Notes: generated from the letters alone by a model not told the origin. 64,000 nucleotides of DNA from Pycnococcus provasolii (GCA_049487715.1 CP150560.1:248001-312000); one strand, 5' to 3'; counted from the stretch's first letter, positions 45,808 to 57,682 are shown. Translations and numbers: made by a program.

Positions 45808-48800
45808 TATCGACTGCGATGGCAATTCACCTTTCCCTGTAAGGACAGTGTACTCTGCAAAATAGGCGTCATCATCGAAACCTGAGCGATTGCAAGTCGG
45901 AAGCTCGGTAGATGCGTAGCTATTCTTAATGGTGGAAGCTTGTGAAGCGACAGTATTTCGATATGTGTACAAGCTCTCAACTATGGCAGTCATCTGAGAT
46001 AGTGAGCTGAATTGAGTGCTCTTCAGTCGTGACGAAAGTTGTTCTGCCATTTCATTCTGCTTGGTGATTTCATCTGCAAGTTTTGTGGTCAGTGCCAAAA
46101 GTTCCGCCGCAAGCTTCATTGTAATGCTTTGTCCGTCAGCAGCCAGTCTAGTGATGCCAACAGTGTCCGATTGAAAGCTAGAATCACCGTAACCTCGTGT
46201 CGAGTCGACATCACGTGCCAATACTCGCATAACGTCGGTGGCCTCGCCAGTGCTTCCCTCAAGCGATGACGCAGATACAATTGCAGATTCGACTTTCCTG
46301 GAGACATACTCAGGTCCAGATGCTTTTGGCGATACCACAGGTGCCGCTGTCTGAACGATAGCAGCCCGGCGAACTGCACTCATGCGCCGACGATGCTTCA
46401 TCGCCTTCGGCTTCGTCGCCAACGATGCCTGCTGAACCACGGTTGCGGAAAAAGCAGCACTATTTGCACCGGTCGATTCGCATGATGTCAGATGTACGGC
46501 TCCCATCGTCACACCGTATTCGGCAGCCACGATGAATCGTGCACGCACACAAATGTCCGACTTGGGATCCGCCAAGGCTTTTGAGCAGTCTTCTACGTCG
46601 TCGAGTGATACACTCAATTCTAGTTGAGCGCCCTCAACAATGCTCACAATGAGACGTGTCGATGCCTCGCCACTTTTCGAGGGGCGAGGAGGCTTAACCA
46701 GGCTAGTCGCTGATGCGCTGAACACGTATATGCCTGCGTCACAGTTGCCCGCATTGAAATTCAACGCAGAGCACTTTGCCTCATTGGAACTTTTGAACTC
46801 TACAGATAGTATGCCATCGGCATCACTTCGAGCCGAGGCACCGCACAATGGCCACGTGAGGCCTTCGTATGCACCAGCACAATCCTGCGTGGGTCCTGCG
46901 AGGTGTGGTGCATTGTACGGGACTGGGCGCTTTCCATACAGGAAAACAAATGGACCTTCCGATGAAAGTGGAGCACGAAGATCAACTCTTGGCGTGTAGT
47001 CAGAAGTCGGCTCCGACGTTGCGAGGGTGGCAAGTTCCGCCAAAGATTCGCAGCTTTTCACCACCTGGCATCCGCCCTCCGGGTTATTCTCGGGACACCA
47101 CGTCTCGCCTTCTGCACACGGCTCGACGATTGTGATTGTGCGCGTTACCTTTGCTATCAGCCCTTCACTGTCAAAGGCTGTGAATGTGATTGGAAAGACA
47201 GTATCGACCGTCGCGGCTGTATTGATGCAGTGAGCAATGCCAACCTGCTTCACTCGGTACTGCTTGCATCCGGTGGACATACAGCTCTCGGGTGCACACG
47301 CCACAACTTTATCGAGAAGATTGTTCTCCTCATCTTGCACCGTGACTCCAGGTTCGCAAATTGTCTGGCTTCCCTCCTTGCACATGGTGTACGGCGTGAA
47401 GCGGGGAAGTTTGGGCGCAACGTTGACAATACGCGTGATATTAAGCGTGATTGTTGGCGGAGCATTTACCGCCTTTGGCACGTCGTCTGTGACCTCTCTG
47501 AGGTCATCCTCACATGGAACCCCTTGGGGCGTGCACGATGTTCCTTCAGAGCAAGGAACGTAGCCGTCCGGGCATTCGATGAGCTTTTTCACCCGACGCG
47601 TGGCCGAGGCTGTCAGTCCCGCACCATCCGTCACGGAAAACACTATATCATGGATTCCAGGTTTTGCGAGCTGCTCTGCGCATCCGTCTAGGCCATCTGT
47701 CTTGAACCGTTTGCCGCATACCACGATTCTGTCTTCAAGGTCATTGCCACGATAGTCCGTAGCTGTGGCGCCGTTATCGCACAGAGCATTCACCTCAGCA
47801 ATTTTTGGGCAGCGATCATACCCTACATTCTCTGGTACGACGCGATAGTCTTGGCCAATAAGCGCGATGGTCGGTGGCTGTGCCGTCTTCTGGACTTCCC
47901 CTGCAATTTGTTGCTGTGTCGATTCGATCCCCTCGATAGTGACGACGCAATCCCCTCGATAGTTGCTGCATTTCCCATTTGGGCACAGTATGTCGCCATC
48001 GCCCTCTTTCATAGGACAAGCTTTCAGAACCTTGATCCATCGCTGCACCTCAGGCGCTTCGTTGCCCGCTTCGTCACGAAGCGTGTATCGAATGACTTGA
48101 TATTTTCCCTTTCCCTTCTCGGGCGATGGTTTCGAAGTATCGACGGCGTCATCGCCGAACACATTTGGCGCCAGCGTCAGACGAGATTTATCTTCCAAAA
48201 TGTCATACGCCTCCACGCCTTGATCTGTGTACTTTGAACCCTGCATCACTTCCACGATCAGCACCTTAATACCGGATTTCGTCTTGCCATAGGTTCCGTC
48301 TCCGATTAATTGTAAGATGGGCGGCGTTGTGTCAACGGGAGGTGGCGTCGGCGTGCTAACCGTCGCCTCACCATTTCCTGCACTGTCAAGGCAAAATCCT
48401 GATACTGTACAGGTGCCGTCAACGCACGTTGGAAGTTCATTCGGGTCCTCGCAAGGATTTTCAACGGAAACTTCACGTATAGCCTCTGCCACGAGTTTTG
48501 CGTCATCAACGCAGTGATACGTGATCGTGTAAATACCTGTGCGAGATGTATTAACGTCCTGAACTGCTTCGTTTGCAACGCCGTAGGTGATCTGCGTATC
48601 GCTGATGGCGATCAGCCCGTCACGGTTATCCGTGCAGGTTGCACCTGCGTCGATATACGATTCTTGATTGAACAAGCGAATTGTGACTAACTTGCTCCCT
48701 TTTAGTTGAATGTCAGGTTTTTCCGTATCCACCGGCAAAGGAGCGGCTGTAGTGACTATTTGTACGAGGAAGTCTTCGCCGATGCCAGCTGTATCCGCAT

Positions 48801-51682
48801 CCGTTCCCTCCTCTGTTTCGATGCCGTCATCTTGGTCTTCAAGACCGGTAATCGTGATTTCGGGAGGGGGTGGGGAATTTGGTGGTGGCCTTGGTGGTGA
48901 AGGAGGAAGTGGTGGGTTTGGTGGTGAAGGAGGAAGTGGTGGGTTTGGTGGCGGTGGTAATGGTGGTAAAGGTGGTGGACAGGCTGGCCGGTGTCCTGTA
49001 AACGCAAATGTGTAATCATTTGTCTCGCCACCACAATTTGCGTCGCAGCATACCCTGAGAGTCACTGTCGTTGGTCCGCACGAAGCGTGCCTGATTGTCG
49101 TGTAGGATAGCTCCTGCTGAGGCTGCGGTGTAGAGCTTGAGACCTCACATCCAACTCCTTCGCACTCCACGAATACATACGATGCGCTTGACTTGGCTAT
49201 TGCGTACAGCGTGACAGATAGCCAGGTTTCCACATCTACCATGGGCGAGATGATCGGATAGGTAAAAACGGTTGGAGAAAAGCTGGGGAACTGAATACCA
49301 GAACCAATCGATGCGCTAGGTGCTCCCGGGAAAATATAATCTGGCATATTCCTGGCGCCAGCTTCGCATATTTCAGAGCACTTAGCTTGACACGAATTTT
49401 GAACAGCGTCAATTTTGCTCACGGAAATTGGCGGTTCCGGAGGAGAAGGTGGTCGAGGAGGAAGTGGTGGTAGAAGGGGAGGAGCATGTGGTGGGAAGGA
49501 AGGTGGTTCCGGCGGTTGCGGCGGCAGCGGCGGGCTCAGCTCTTCCACGATCGCAGCCTCCGTCACGACAGGGACCACGGAATCAAATCCTTCATCGACC
49601 AATGCTTGTGAGAGCGAATCGGTAAATGTTTCCCCGCTATTCACAGTTTCGGCGACAAATGACGAGACAAAGCTCGGAGCTGTAATCTTCACATTCAACG
49701 TCACGATGCCATAAACCTGCTGAAGATGGCGTCTTTTGAAAGGCTCCGGGTCAGTACTTCTCCAAACAGTCACACGAATGTTCTCGCCCGGTGCTGTCTC
49801 AGCCATTACTCCTTCTATTGCCGTCTCAAAAGCACGACTCGTCTCGGCATTCCAAGGTCCCAAATTCCCAATTAACTGCATTGAAAACCGAATTGCATTT
49901 TCCGGCTCGGGAGGCATGGTCGTCGTATCGACGATGTCGGTGTCGGTGCCGGTGTCGGTGTCGGGCATAGTCGTCGTATCGACGATGTCGGTGTCGGTGC
50001 CGGTGTCGGGCATAGTCGTCGTATCGACGATGTCGGTGTCGGTGCCGGTGCCGGGCATAGTCATCGTAGTCGTCGTATCGACGATGTCGGTGTCGGTGCC
50101 GGGCATAATCATCGTAGTCGTCGTATCGGTGTCGGCGTCGGTGTCGGTGTCGTCGGGTGGCACACATACCTCAGGGTCGATCATCACCGTCCCGTCGTCC
50201 ATGGGTATCACCTCCACGATCGGGTTCGTTGTCTCTTCGTCACCCTGAATCAATTCCATGAATGTCACCGAGTCGCTCAGATGCATGCGCACCGTATCAG
50301 TCAACTCGGACATCAGCATGACATCGCTGGGATCGATATCCAGAACATCGAACACATCGATACACTGATCGCAGCTCATGCACCCGATCCCGAACGAGAT
50401 CTCTGCCGAGTCGATGCCGTCAATCAGCTCAGGAGTCACGCGCCTCATCACGATATCTGCAACCGTGATCGCATCGTACTCCAGATTCGTGGACAGCATG
50501 TTCCACATCGCGTTCTGGAATCGAAGCCCAATCTCTTTCCAGTCATCGGAAAGAGGTGTCAGGTCCATCAAGGACACGTCCACGCCCGTGACAACCATGT
50601 CACCCAAAAATGCGAAGCGGAATGGCGTGAGCTCAGTCCACGCAAAATCAGATGATGCAGTCGTTTCTCCGCCGGGCATAGTCGTCGTATCGACGATGTC
50701 GGTGTCGGTGTCGGTGTCGGGCATAGTCGTCGTATCGACGATGTCGATGCCGGTGCCGGTGTCGGGCATAGTCGTCGTTGTCGTCGTATCGGTGTCGGTG
50801 CCGGTGCCGGGCATAGTCATCGTAGTCGTCGTATCGACGATGTCGGTGTCGGTGCCGGGCATAATCATCGTAGTCGTCGTATCGGTGTCGGTGTCGGTGT
50901 CGGTGTAGTCGGGTGGCACACATACCTCAGGGTCGATCATCACCGTCCCGTCGTCCATGGGTATCACCTCCACGATCGGGTTCGTTGTCTCTTCGTCACC
51001 CTGAATCAATTCCATGAATGTCACCGAGTCGCTCAGATGCGTGCGCACCGTATCAGTCAACTCGGACATCAGCATGACATCGCTGGGATCGATATCCAGA
51101 ACATCGAACACATCGATACACTGATCGCAGCTCATGCACCCGATCCCGAACGAGATCTCTGCCGAGTCGATGCCGTCAATCAGCTCAGGAGTCACGCGCC
51201 TCATCACGATATCTGCAACCGTGATCGCATCGTACTCCAGATTCGTGGACAGCATGTTCCACATCGCGTTCTGGAATCGAAGCCCAATCTCTTTCCAGTC
51301 ATCGGAAAGAGGTGTCAGGTCCGTCAAGGACACGTCCACGCCCGTGACAACCATGTCACCCAAAACTGCGAAGTCGAATGGCGTGAGCTCAGTCCACGCA
51401 AAATCAGATGATGCAGTCGTTTCTCCGCCGGGCATAGTCGTCGTATCGACGATGTCGGTGTCGGTGCCGGTGTCGGGCATAGTCGTCGTATCGACGATGT
51501 CGGTGCCGGTGCCGGTGTCGGGCATAGTCATCGTATCGACGATGTCGGTGTCGGTGCCGGTGCCGGGCATAGTCATCGTAGTCGTCGTATCGACGATGTC
51601 GGTGTCGGTGCCGGGCATAATCATCGTAGTCGTCGTATCGGTGTCGGTGCCGGTGCCGGGCATAGTCGTCGTAGTCGTCGTA

Positions 51683-51713
<31 letters not shown>

Positions 51714-54700
51714 AGTCGGATGGCACACATACCTCAGGGTCGATCATCACCGTCCCGTCGTCCATGGGTATCACCTCCACGATCGGGTTCGTTGTCTCTT
51801 CGTCACCCTGAATCAATTCCATGAATGTCACCGAGTCGCTCAGATGCATGCGCACCGTATCAGTCAACTCGGACATCAGCACGACATCGCTGGGATCGAT
51901 ATCCAGAACATCGAACACATCGATACACTGATCGCAGCTCATGCACCCGATCCCGAACGAGATCTCTGCCGAGTCGATGCCGTCAATCAGCTCAGGAGTC
52001 ACGCGCCTCATCACGATATCTGCAACCGTGATCGCATCGTACTCCAGATTCGTGGACAGCATGTTCCACATCGCGTTCTGGAATCGAAGCCCAATCTCTT
52101 TCCAGTCATCGGAAAGAGGTGTCAGGTCCATCAAGGACACGTCCACGCCCGTGACAACCATGTCACCCAAAACTGCGAAGTCGAATGGCGTGAGCTCAGT
52201 CAAAGCAAAATCAGACGGTACAGGCGTTGGCGACATGTCCACAGGCGGGAACGTCGTTACTCCACCGGGGAACGGCGCTGGCGACATGTCCACAGGCGGG
52301 AACGTCGATACTCCACCGGGGAACGGCGCTGGCGACATGTCCACAGGCGGGAACGTCGTTACTCCGCCGGGCATAGTCGTCGTAGTCGTCGTATCGGTGT
52401 CGGTGTCGGTGTCGTCGGGTGGCACACATACCTCAGGGTCGATCATCACCGTCCCGTCGTCCATGGGTATCACCTCCACGATCGGGTTCGTTGTCTCTTC
52501 GTCACCCTGAATCAATTCCATGAATGTCACCGAGTCGCTCAGATGCGTGCGCACCGTATCAGTCAACTCGGACATCAGCACGACATCGCTGGGATCGATA
52601 TCCAGAACATCGAACACCTCGATACACTGATCGCAGCTCATGCACCCGATCCCGAACGAGATCTCTGCCGAGTCGATGCCGTCAATCAGCTCAGGAGTCA
52701 CGCGCCTCATCACGATATCTGCAACCGTGATCGCATCGTACTCCAGATTCGCGGACAGCATGTTCCACATCGCGTTCTGGAATCGAAGCCCAATCTCTTT
52801 CCAGTCATCGGAAAGAGGTGTCAGGTCCATCAAGGACACGTCCACGCCCGTGACAACCATGTCACCCAAAAATGCGAAGTGGAATGGCGTGAGCTCAGTC
52901 AAAGCAAAATCAGACGGTATAGGCGTTGGCGACATGTCCACAGGCGGGACCGTAGTCGATGTTGTGCTGAGCGTTGTATATGTTGTGCTTGTGGTTGTGG
53001 TCGGAGGCGACATGTCCACAAGCGGAAGCGTAGTCGCTGTGGTTATCGTTGTCGTTGTCGTGGGTATGGTTGTCGCTATCGTTGTCGTTGTCGTTGTCGT
53101 GGGTATGGTTGTCGCTATCGTTGTCGCTATCGTTGTCGTTGTCGTTGTCGTGGGCATGGTTGTCGCTATCGTTGTCGTTGTCGTTGTCGTGGGTATGGTT
53201 GTCGCTATCGTTGTCGTTGTCGTTGTCGTGGGTATGGTTGTCGCTATCATTGTCGTTGTCGTTGTCGTGGGTATGGTTGTCGCTATCATTGTCGTTGTCG
53301 TTGACTGGTGCATATGATCTGGTGGCGTTCCCACAATGGGTGCTGGTGCATAGTCCTCATAATCATATTCACCAATGGGAAGTTGCTGAAGTTTGCGACG
53401 GCCGAGATTGATGTTTCCCAAAGCTTCGTTCAGAGCATCCTTCACGCTCCTTGGTGGCAAGGGTGGACTGGGAGGTGGTGGTGGCGGAGGGTGAGGAGGC
53501 GTGGATGGTGGGAATGGTGAGAGAGGTGATAGTGGCGGCGGAGGATTCGGTGGTGGCGGCGGCGGTGGAAACGGTGCTGGCGGTGGATGCGGCGGTGGCG
53601 GTAATGGTGGAGGCGGCGGCATACCCGGTGGCGGAAATGGTAGAGGTGGCGGCATACCCGGTGGCGAAGACGGCGGTCTTGTTGGCATGTGCGGCGGCGC
53701 GGCTGGTGCGTCGGGGAAGGGTGGTGGTGGCGGCGGGGGCGGCAGGATCAACGCGCGATTCACGAGCGCCTTGCACACGCTCCACGCAGCATTCAAGCTG
53801 CGTATGCCTCTCGGCGGCGAGGCGACGTCGGTGTTCGACTTCGCCGCGCCAGTGCCAGAGGGTTGGCTCATACCACTCGCCGCGGCGGCCACCGCGGCGA
53901 CGAACCCGTCGTTGTCGACGATGGCGCCGTCGAGTAGAAGGCCGTGCGTGCGCCCGGTGGGATCACCTTCCACCTTCAGATACCACGTGCCATTGCCGAG
54001 CTTATGGCGCGCGAGCAACTGTCTGTTGTTCGCGAGGTCGTCGGGAAACTTTTGGTTGTCGGCGTACACGCAGAGGTCGTCGGTGAACCCTGCGAGGCTC
54101 CTCTCGACGTCTCGTCTGCAGATGTTCCATCTTGCCGCTTCCCTTAGAGCCGCCTCGCTCAGCTGTGGGTGCGAGAAGTCGCCAAACACGACGGCTATAG
54201 CGTCGAGAGCGCCGTCGTCTCCACCGCAGTCGACGAAGCACCCGAGCCTATCTGTCGTCTTGGGACTTTCGTACGGCCTCTCGCAGATTCCGTCTCCGCA
54301 CACGGGGTCTTTCCATGCCGTCTGCACAAAGTTGTCTCCGAGATATAGCAGGGCATCCTCGGGTTTTTCGAGCTGTCCCTCTTCCGCGTCGACGACATGG
54401 TTTGTCGCGACGTGCGCCTCGAACATTTGCTGCGGCCGAAGTTGTTCGTTCAGCAGAAGGAAGTACGAGAGCAAAATCACTACCCACACGACCACCTTGA
54501 CGGCGGATAGCGAGACTTTCGCCATCTCCTGGAGTTCGTCCTCGGCCGCTTCGCAGAGTGAGGTTATCACAGAAGCGAGTGCTTTGTTTGCTTCTATTTT
54601 ATCTTGCAGGTGCACGACTCGGTGAGCAGAGGAGGCCCCTGGCCCTGGCCCTGGCCCTGGCCCTGGCCCTGGGCGGCGTGTTGTCACCACCACCTTGCGA

Positions 54701-54714
54701 CAATAACGACTCAT
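42379..54714 (-). CDS. Giant polycystin/TRPP-like cation channel (two exons: 54714-44644 and 44499-42379)
   Basis: Spliced protein of ~4,063 residues. After a short cytoplasmic N-terminus comes TM1 ([15 protein letters not shown]), then [11 protein letters not shown]...CFVDCG, a Cys module common in algal polycystins. The ectodomain continues with Pro-rich and Thr-rich stretches, four nearly identical ~165-residue modules plus one divergent copy (SEA-like pattern), and four Ig-like DUF5011-type modules, each followed by a small Cys segment. The membrane-proximal polycystin domain and S2-S4 region ([17 protein letters not shown]) are at the end of exon 1. Exon 2 supplies the remaining helices, the pore region and S6 ([18 protein letters not shown]), and a ~450-residue cytoplasmic tail. 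Polycystins are Ca-permeable channels, often ciliary. The ATG at 54714 is the first in frame; a further upstream exon is possible. Confidence 0.8.
44500..44643 (-). other. 144-nt GT-AG intron in the polycystin-like gene
   Basis: The donor reads CAG|GTACGT at 44644/44643 and the acceptor CTCTCTAG|TTTTAC at 44500/44499. A CACTAAC branch-point-like site lies ~35-40 nt before the acceptor. Exon 1 ends on a codon boundary, and the joined frame continues the channel domain. Reading through instead gives a poor His/Thr-rich end, so splicing is well supported. It is the only clear intron I found in the window. Confidence 0.85.
45772..45806. repeat. (CGT)n microsatellite encoding a poly-Thr run
   Basis: About eleven perfect CGT triplets in exon 1 of the polycystin-like gene. 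They lie in the linker before the membrane-proximal polycystin domain. Confidence 0.75.
50155..52915 (-). repeat. Four nearly identical ~500-bp coding repeats separated by TDTD-type microsatellites
   Basis: Copies begin at about 50155, 50910, 51718 and 52418. Each encodes a module starting near TELTPF, with CMSCDQCI at its centre and DPEVCVP at its end. Only a few substitutions separate them (for example RTHL versus RMHL, SDVV versus SDVM). Spacers are variable runs of GTC/GGTGTC hexamers encoding [20 protein letters not shown] and similar. A fifth, diverged module lies further along the protein at about 49540-49920. Confidence 0.88.
53040..53305. repeat. Thr/Ile/Pro minisatellite in the polycystin-like ectodomain
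   Basis: Six 39-51 bp units of GTTGTCGTTGTCGTGGGTATGGTTGTCGCTATC type, encoding repeats of [13 protein letters not shown] on the minus strand. This is mucin-like and probably O-glycosylated if expressed. It is likely polymorphic in length. Confidence 0.8.
54636..54673. repeat. (GGCCCT)n hexamer repeat
   Basis: About six units encode PGPGPG near the N-terminus of the polycystin-like protein (RPRPGPG-type region). In an alternative frame the same bases encode an Arg-Ala run. Confidence 0.75.
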
Positions 54715-55125
54715 CTTCTTCTTCAAGAGAAGTGGCCGTGCTTGCCGTGCGAGCAGAGGCTGCTGTGTCAAAAGCTGCTGCTGTCTTCAGAGCAGGCGGA
54801 TCCTCCAATGGCGGAGTAACAAACGAGACTTCCAAAGTCTCCTCCTCCGATTCCCCCGAATCACCATCTTCGAGACCCTGAGATGACATACGCGCGACAA
54901 GTGCCAACGTCTGCACACGCGTGAGCATCGAGGAGGCAGACTCCTTAGGCTTCCTCCGCTTCTTATGCTTGTGACCGCGAGCATGGAGGGGCATGGTTCG
55001 CGAGATTCCGAAAAGATTCCAGTGCTGATTGTTGGCAACCGAGTGCTGATGGCGAGTGCTGATGGCGAGCAAAATGAACTGAACACGGGGGTGCAACAAC
55101 CAGTCAAAAAATCACAACAATAACG

Positions 55126-55151
55126 TTAGACAACGTTGCAACGTTGTCTAA
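55126..55151. repeat. Perfect 26-bp palindrome
   Basis: TTAGACAACGTTG followed by its exact reverse complement, with no spacer. It contains two ACGTT-type sites and could bind a dimeric factor or extrude as a cruciform. It lies ~410 bp upstream of the polycystin-like start and ~1 kb before the next plus-strand gene. Confidence 0.75.
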
Positions 55152-55871
55152 GCTGCAACGCTGTTTGGCTGATTGGCTGATTGGCTGATTTGCGGGAAGG
55201 GGGGGGGACAGACCCCCCCTGGAAAACTTCCGACGAGGAAACCCCCATTATTATTCCAATCAGGTGTCAGCCGAGGAATTGGATGAAGTTGGCGAGTTTC
55301 GGTCGAGGGTTTGCAAAGGGCGAGAATTTACTGTAAATACAGTAACGGTGTGTCATACCAGAACTTGGTCTATCGGTGAGGCAACAGGCAACAGGCGTGC
55401 CGTGCCGTCCCTGTTCTGGCTCTTTGGGATGACTACAGTACATGGCTTTAGTCTGGGACTGCGCGTGAGTGACACACACGCGCATTATTAGTACTATGTA
55501 GCTGCGCGCTTGTCTCGGGACCCGGCCACCTGCACCTGCTTGCCTCTCTTTCTCTCGTTCCGTCCTGGATCCATCATGGTCATAGGTACATAATTCTTAG
55601 GGACTCGTCACGGGAGGGAGTGGGATTTGCACGTGGCGTTCAAGCCCGCGTTCGTATCCCCTATCGTATGTATTTCGCTTCTGCCTTCTACCTTAAGGTT
55701 AGGTGTTCGTTCGTGTTCAAGACTCGCTGGCCCTTGACTTCGCTGGTCTTCAGAGGTGGTCTCCAATCTCCAGTTGCCTCCTGTTCGCCTTGGGAACACG
55801 CCTTTTCTTCCCTCCTTAGAAAAAGAAACGAGCTGCGAAGATTTTTCCCACTCCCCGGCAACCTGGGAAAA

Positions 55872-55907
55872 GTTAGGGTTAGGGTTAGGGTTAGGGTTAG
55901 GGTTAGG
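55872..55907. repeat. Interstitial TTAGGG telomere-like tract
   Basis: Five perfect TTAGGG units plus a partial one on the plus strand, in sequence without a convincing gene. The orientation is opposite to the CCCTAA tract at 7719. Confidence 0.8.
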
Positions 55908-56179
55908 CCGAGGGTCGCTTCACACCAAAAACGGAACTTTCAAAACTTGTCCCCTCCTGTCACGCATTGTGTGTGTCACCAATCCATCAAACATGGCGTC
56001 GCTCCCTACGGCAGCCATCTCGGCGCCGGCATCGTCATCACAGGGAGGAGGAAGGAGGAGGAGGCCAAATTCATGCACGACGTCCCTTTCTTCAGGAGTC
56101 TGCTGCGGGTGATCTCAACGCGCACTCTTCTCGCGATGATAATAATAATGCTGCTGCCAATGCACCTCGTGTGCGCCGA

Positions 56180-57682
56180 ATGAGGCGTGCTGCTGCTGGA
56201 TGCACGCCGTGGTGGTTTCCTACGACGAATAATTCGTGGCAGTGGCGCACGTGCTCCGCTCTACTGTGTGCGATGGAAATACTCGCGGGAATCTTCCTCA
56301 TCTGCGATGGAACGTTCTTCGGACAATTCGCACAGGCTTCGCGTGCCACAATTGTCGGAATCGCACTCGCTTTCGTTGGGACAATTGGTGTCGTCGGATC
56401 CACGCTCGCACGACGAGCGCTGCTGAACTTCCACTTAGCTCTCATACTAGGATGCCTGTTCCTTTCGTGGGACCTCGTCGCGGTCGTGAATCGCGAAGGA
56501 CTCGTCGACTGCAGCTTGGCAGCACTCTACGCAAAACTCGATCGGGCAGAGATGGTGCACAACGCAATATCGAGGGCAGGCGAGGGATTCAACACCGTGT
56601 CGATGCGTCTCGAGGCTCTCGAAGGCGCAATCGACGACGGACTCGCTCGAGCGCACGCTTTCCAGAACCGACCGATTGACCTCAGCGCGAGCGACGAGGC
56701 GCTCATTCACGGACATGACGAGAAGGAGGACCTTGCTGTTCTGCTCGGAAATAGCCTCGATGTCGATGATGCCGCCGCCTCCGGTGACAGCAACATCTTC
56801 GACGACGTCAATTACCTGCGCACCGGTTCACAGGATCTCGTGCGTCGCACTTTCGAGGTGACCGATGCATCGTTCGTCAAGGGACGTCTCGCAAAACTCG
56901 CCCATCTCGTTCAGGAAGCCAAGCAGGCGCTCGCGGCGTCAAGGAATCTTCAGCGCGGTAATGCGCTGCATCCTGACGAGAAGGGTGGCGCTCGCGATTC
57001 GATGAAGCAAAACTACCTGAGCCATCTTCCTGATAGACATGCCGAGGAGGTGATCGACGCGGTGGCGAATCGCCTTGCCACCGCGGAGAACATCGCTACG
57101 CCCATCATCCAACGCATCGAGCGTTTGCAGGAGAGGAGCTCGAATCACAAGGATTCTTTTGTTGCTCAGGCATTCGAGGAAATTACACCACACGAATACG
57201 AGAGACTGCTCAATGCCCTGGACATGGCATACTCAGCCTTCGAGAAGGGTCACGAGGATGTTGGTGTCGAGGTTACGAGCAGCGTGGCGGTACGCCAGGA
57301 GATGACAACGCCGACGTGGCTCAAACAGCTCAAGGGAGAGCTTCCAATCTTTCACACTGCTTTTCAGAGGCTCAAGACGCATGCTTACGCCAGCATGCCG
57401 ATCGAGGACATCAAGACTGTGAGGGAGATGTGGAAAGAACGCTGGTCGGATGCGATGAAAGATGTGAGTCAAAGCATTCAGAAGGTGAAGTCTGGCATGC
57501 CACGAAGCGCTGCGAAGGATGGCATTAACGTCGAAGCTGACTTACCTTCTCACTGTCGCATGGATCTTCGACAGCGCAAGTTCATTGGGCTTCTTGCTTC
57601 GGCTGTCGCAGGCCTCACGGTGGCGGCTGGATATTTCGTCACAGCCACCGCATTCATGCTCCCCAAAGTGAATGTGGATTGA
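56180..57682 (+). CDS. Four-TM protein with long coiled extracellular loop (tetraspan topology)
   Basis: 500 residues from the first in-frame ATG (56180). The frame is open ~210 bp further upstream without an ATG, and a separate short frame starts at 55994 in another phase, so a 5' exon cannot be excluded. Hydrophobic segments lie at ~22-45 (ALLCAMEILAGIFLICDG), ~55-77 (IVGIALAFVGTIGVVGSTLA), ~82-103 (LALILGCLFLSWDLVAVV) and ~468-495 (FIGLLASAVAGLTVAAGYFV). Between TM3 and TM4 lies a ~360-residue, mostly helical, charged loop. The three-plus-one TM layout resembles tetraspanins, but the loop lacks the CCG motif, so no family is claimed. Confidence 0.65.
   Translation: MRRAAAGCTPWWFPTTNNSWQWRTCSALLCAMEILAGIFLICDGTFFGQFAQASRATIVGIALAFVGTIGVVGSTLARRALLNFHLALILGCLFLSWDLVAVVNREGLVDCSLAALYAKLDRAEMVHNAISRAGEGFNTVSMRLEALEGAIDDGLARAHAFQNRPIDLSASDEALIHGHDEKEDLAVLLGNSLDVDDAAASGDSNIFDDVNYLRTGSQDLVRRTFEVTDASFVKGRLAKLAHLVQEAKQALAASRNLQRGNALHPDEKGGARDSMKQNYLSHLPDRHAEEVIDAVANRLATAENIATPIIQRIERLQERSSNHKDSFVAQAFEEITPHEYERLLNALDMAYSAFEKGHEDVGVEVTSSVAVRQEMTTPTWLKQLKGELPIFHTAFQRLKTHAYASMPIEDIKTVREMWKERWSDAMKDVSQSIQKVKSGMPRSAAKDGINVEADLPSHCRMDLRQRKFIGLLASAVAGLTVAAGYFVTATAFMLPKVNVD

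Larger units (their letters stand above)
54994..55966. other. Intergenic region with palindrome, simple repeats and telomere-like tract; no convincing gene
   Basis: Contains a 26-bp palindrome (55126-55151), three CTGATTGG units (about 55165-55190), a G-run facing a C-run (55199-55226) and TTAGGG repeats (55872-55907). Frames present are short or mirror repeats. The left part overlaps the possible upstream reading frame of the polycystin-like gene. Confidence 0.55.

Noticed and set aside
51844-53304. 486-codon plus-strand frame through the polycystin-like repeats
   Set aside because: Composed of Cys-Arg-Tyr-Arg and His-Arg runs from microsatellites antisense to the channel exon.
55640-55680. 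tRNA-like B-box (CGTTCGTATCCC)
   Set aside because: No matching A box, acceptor stem or anticodon arm can be folded around it.
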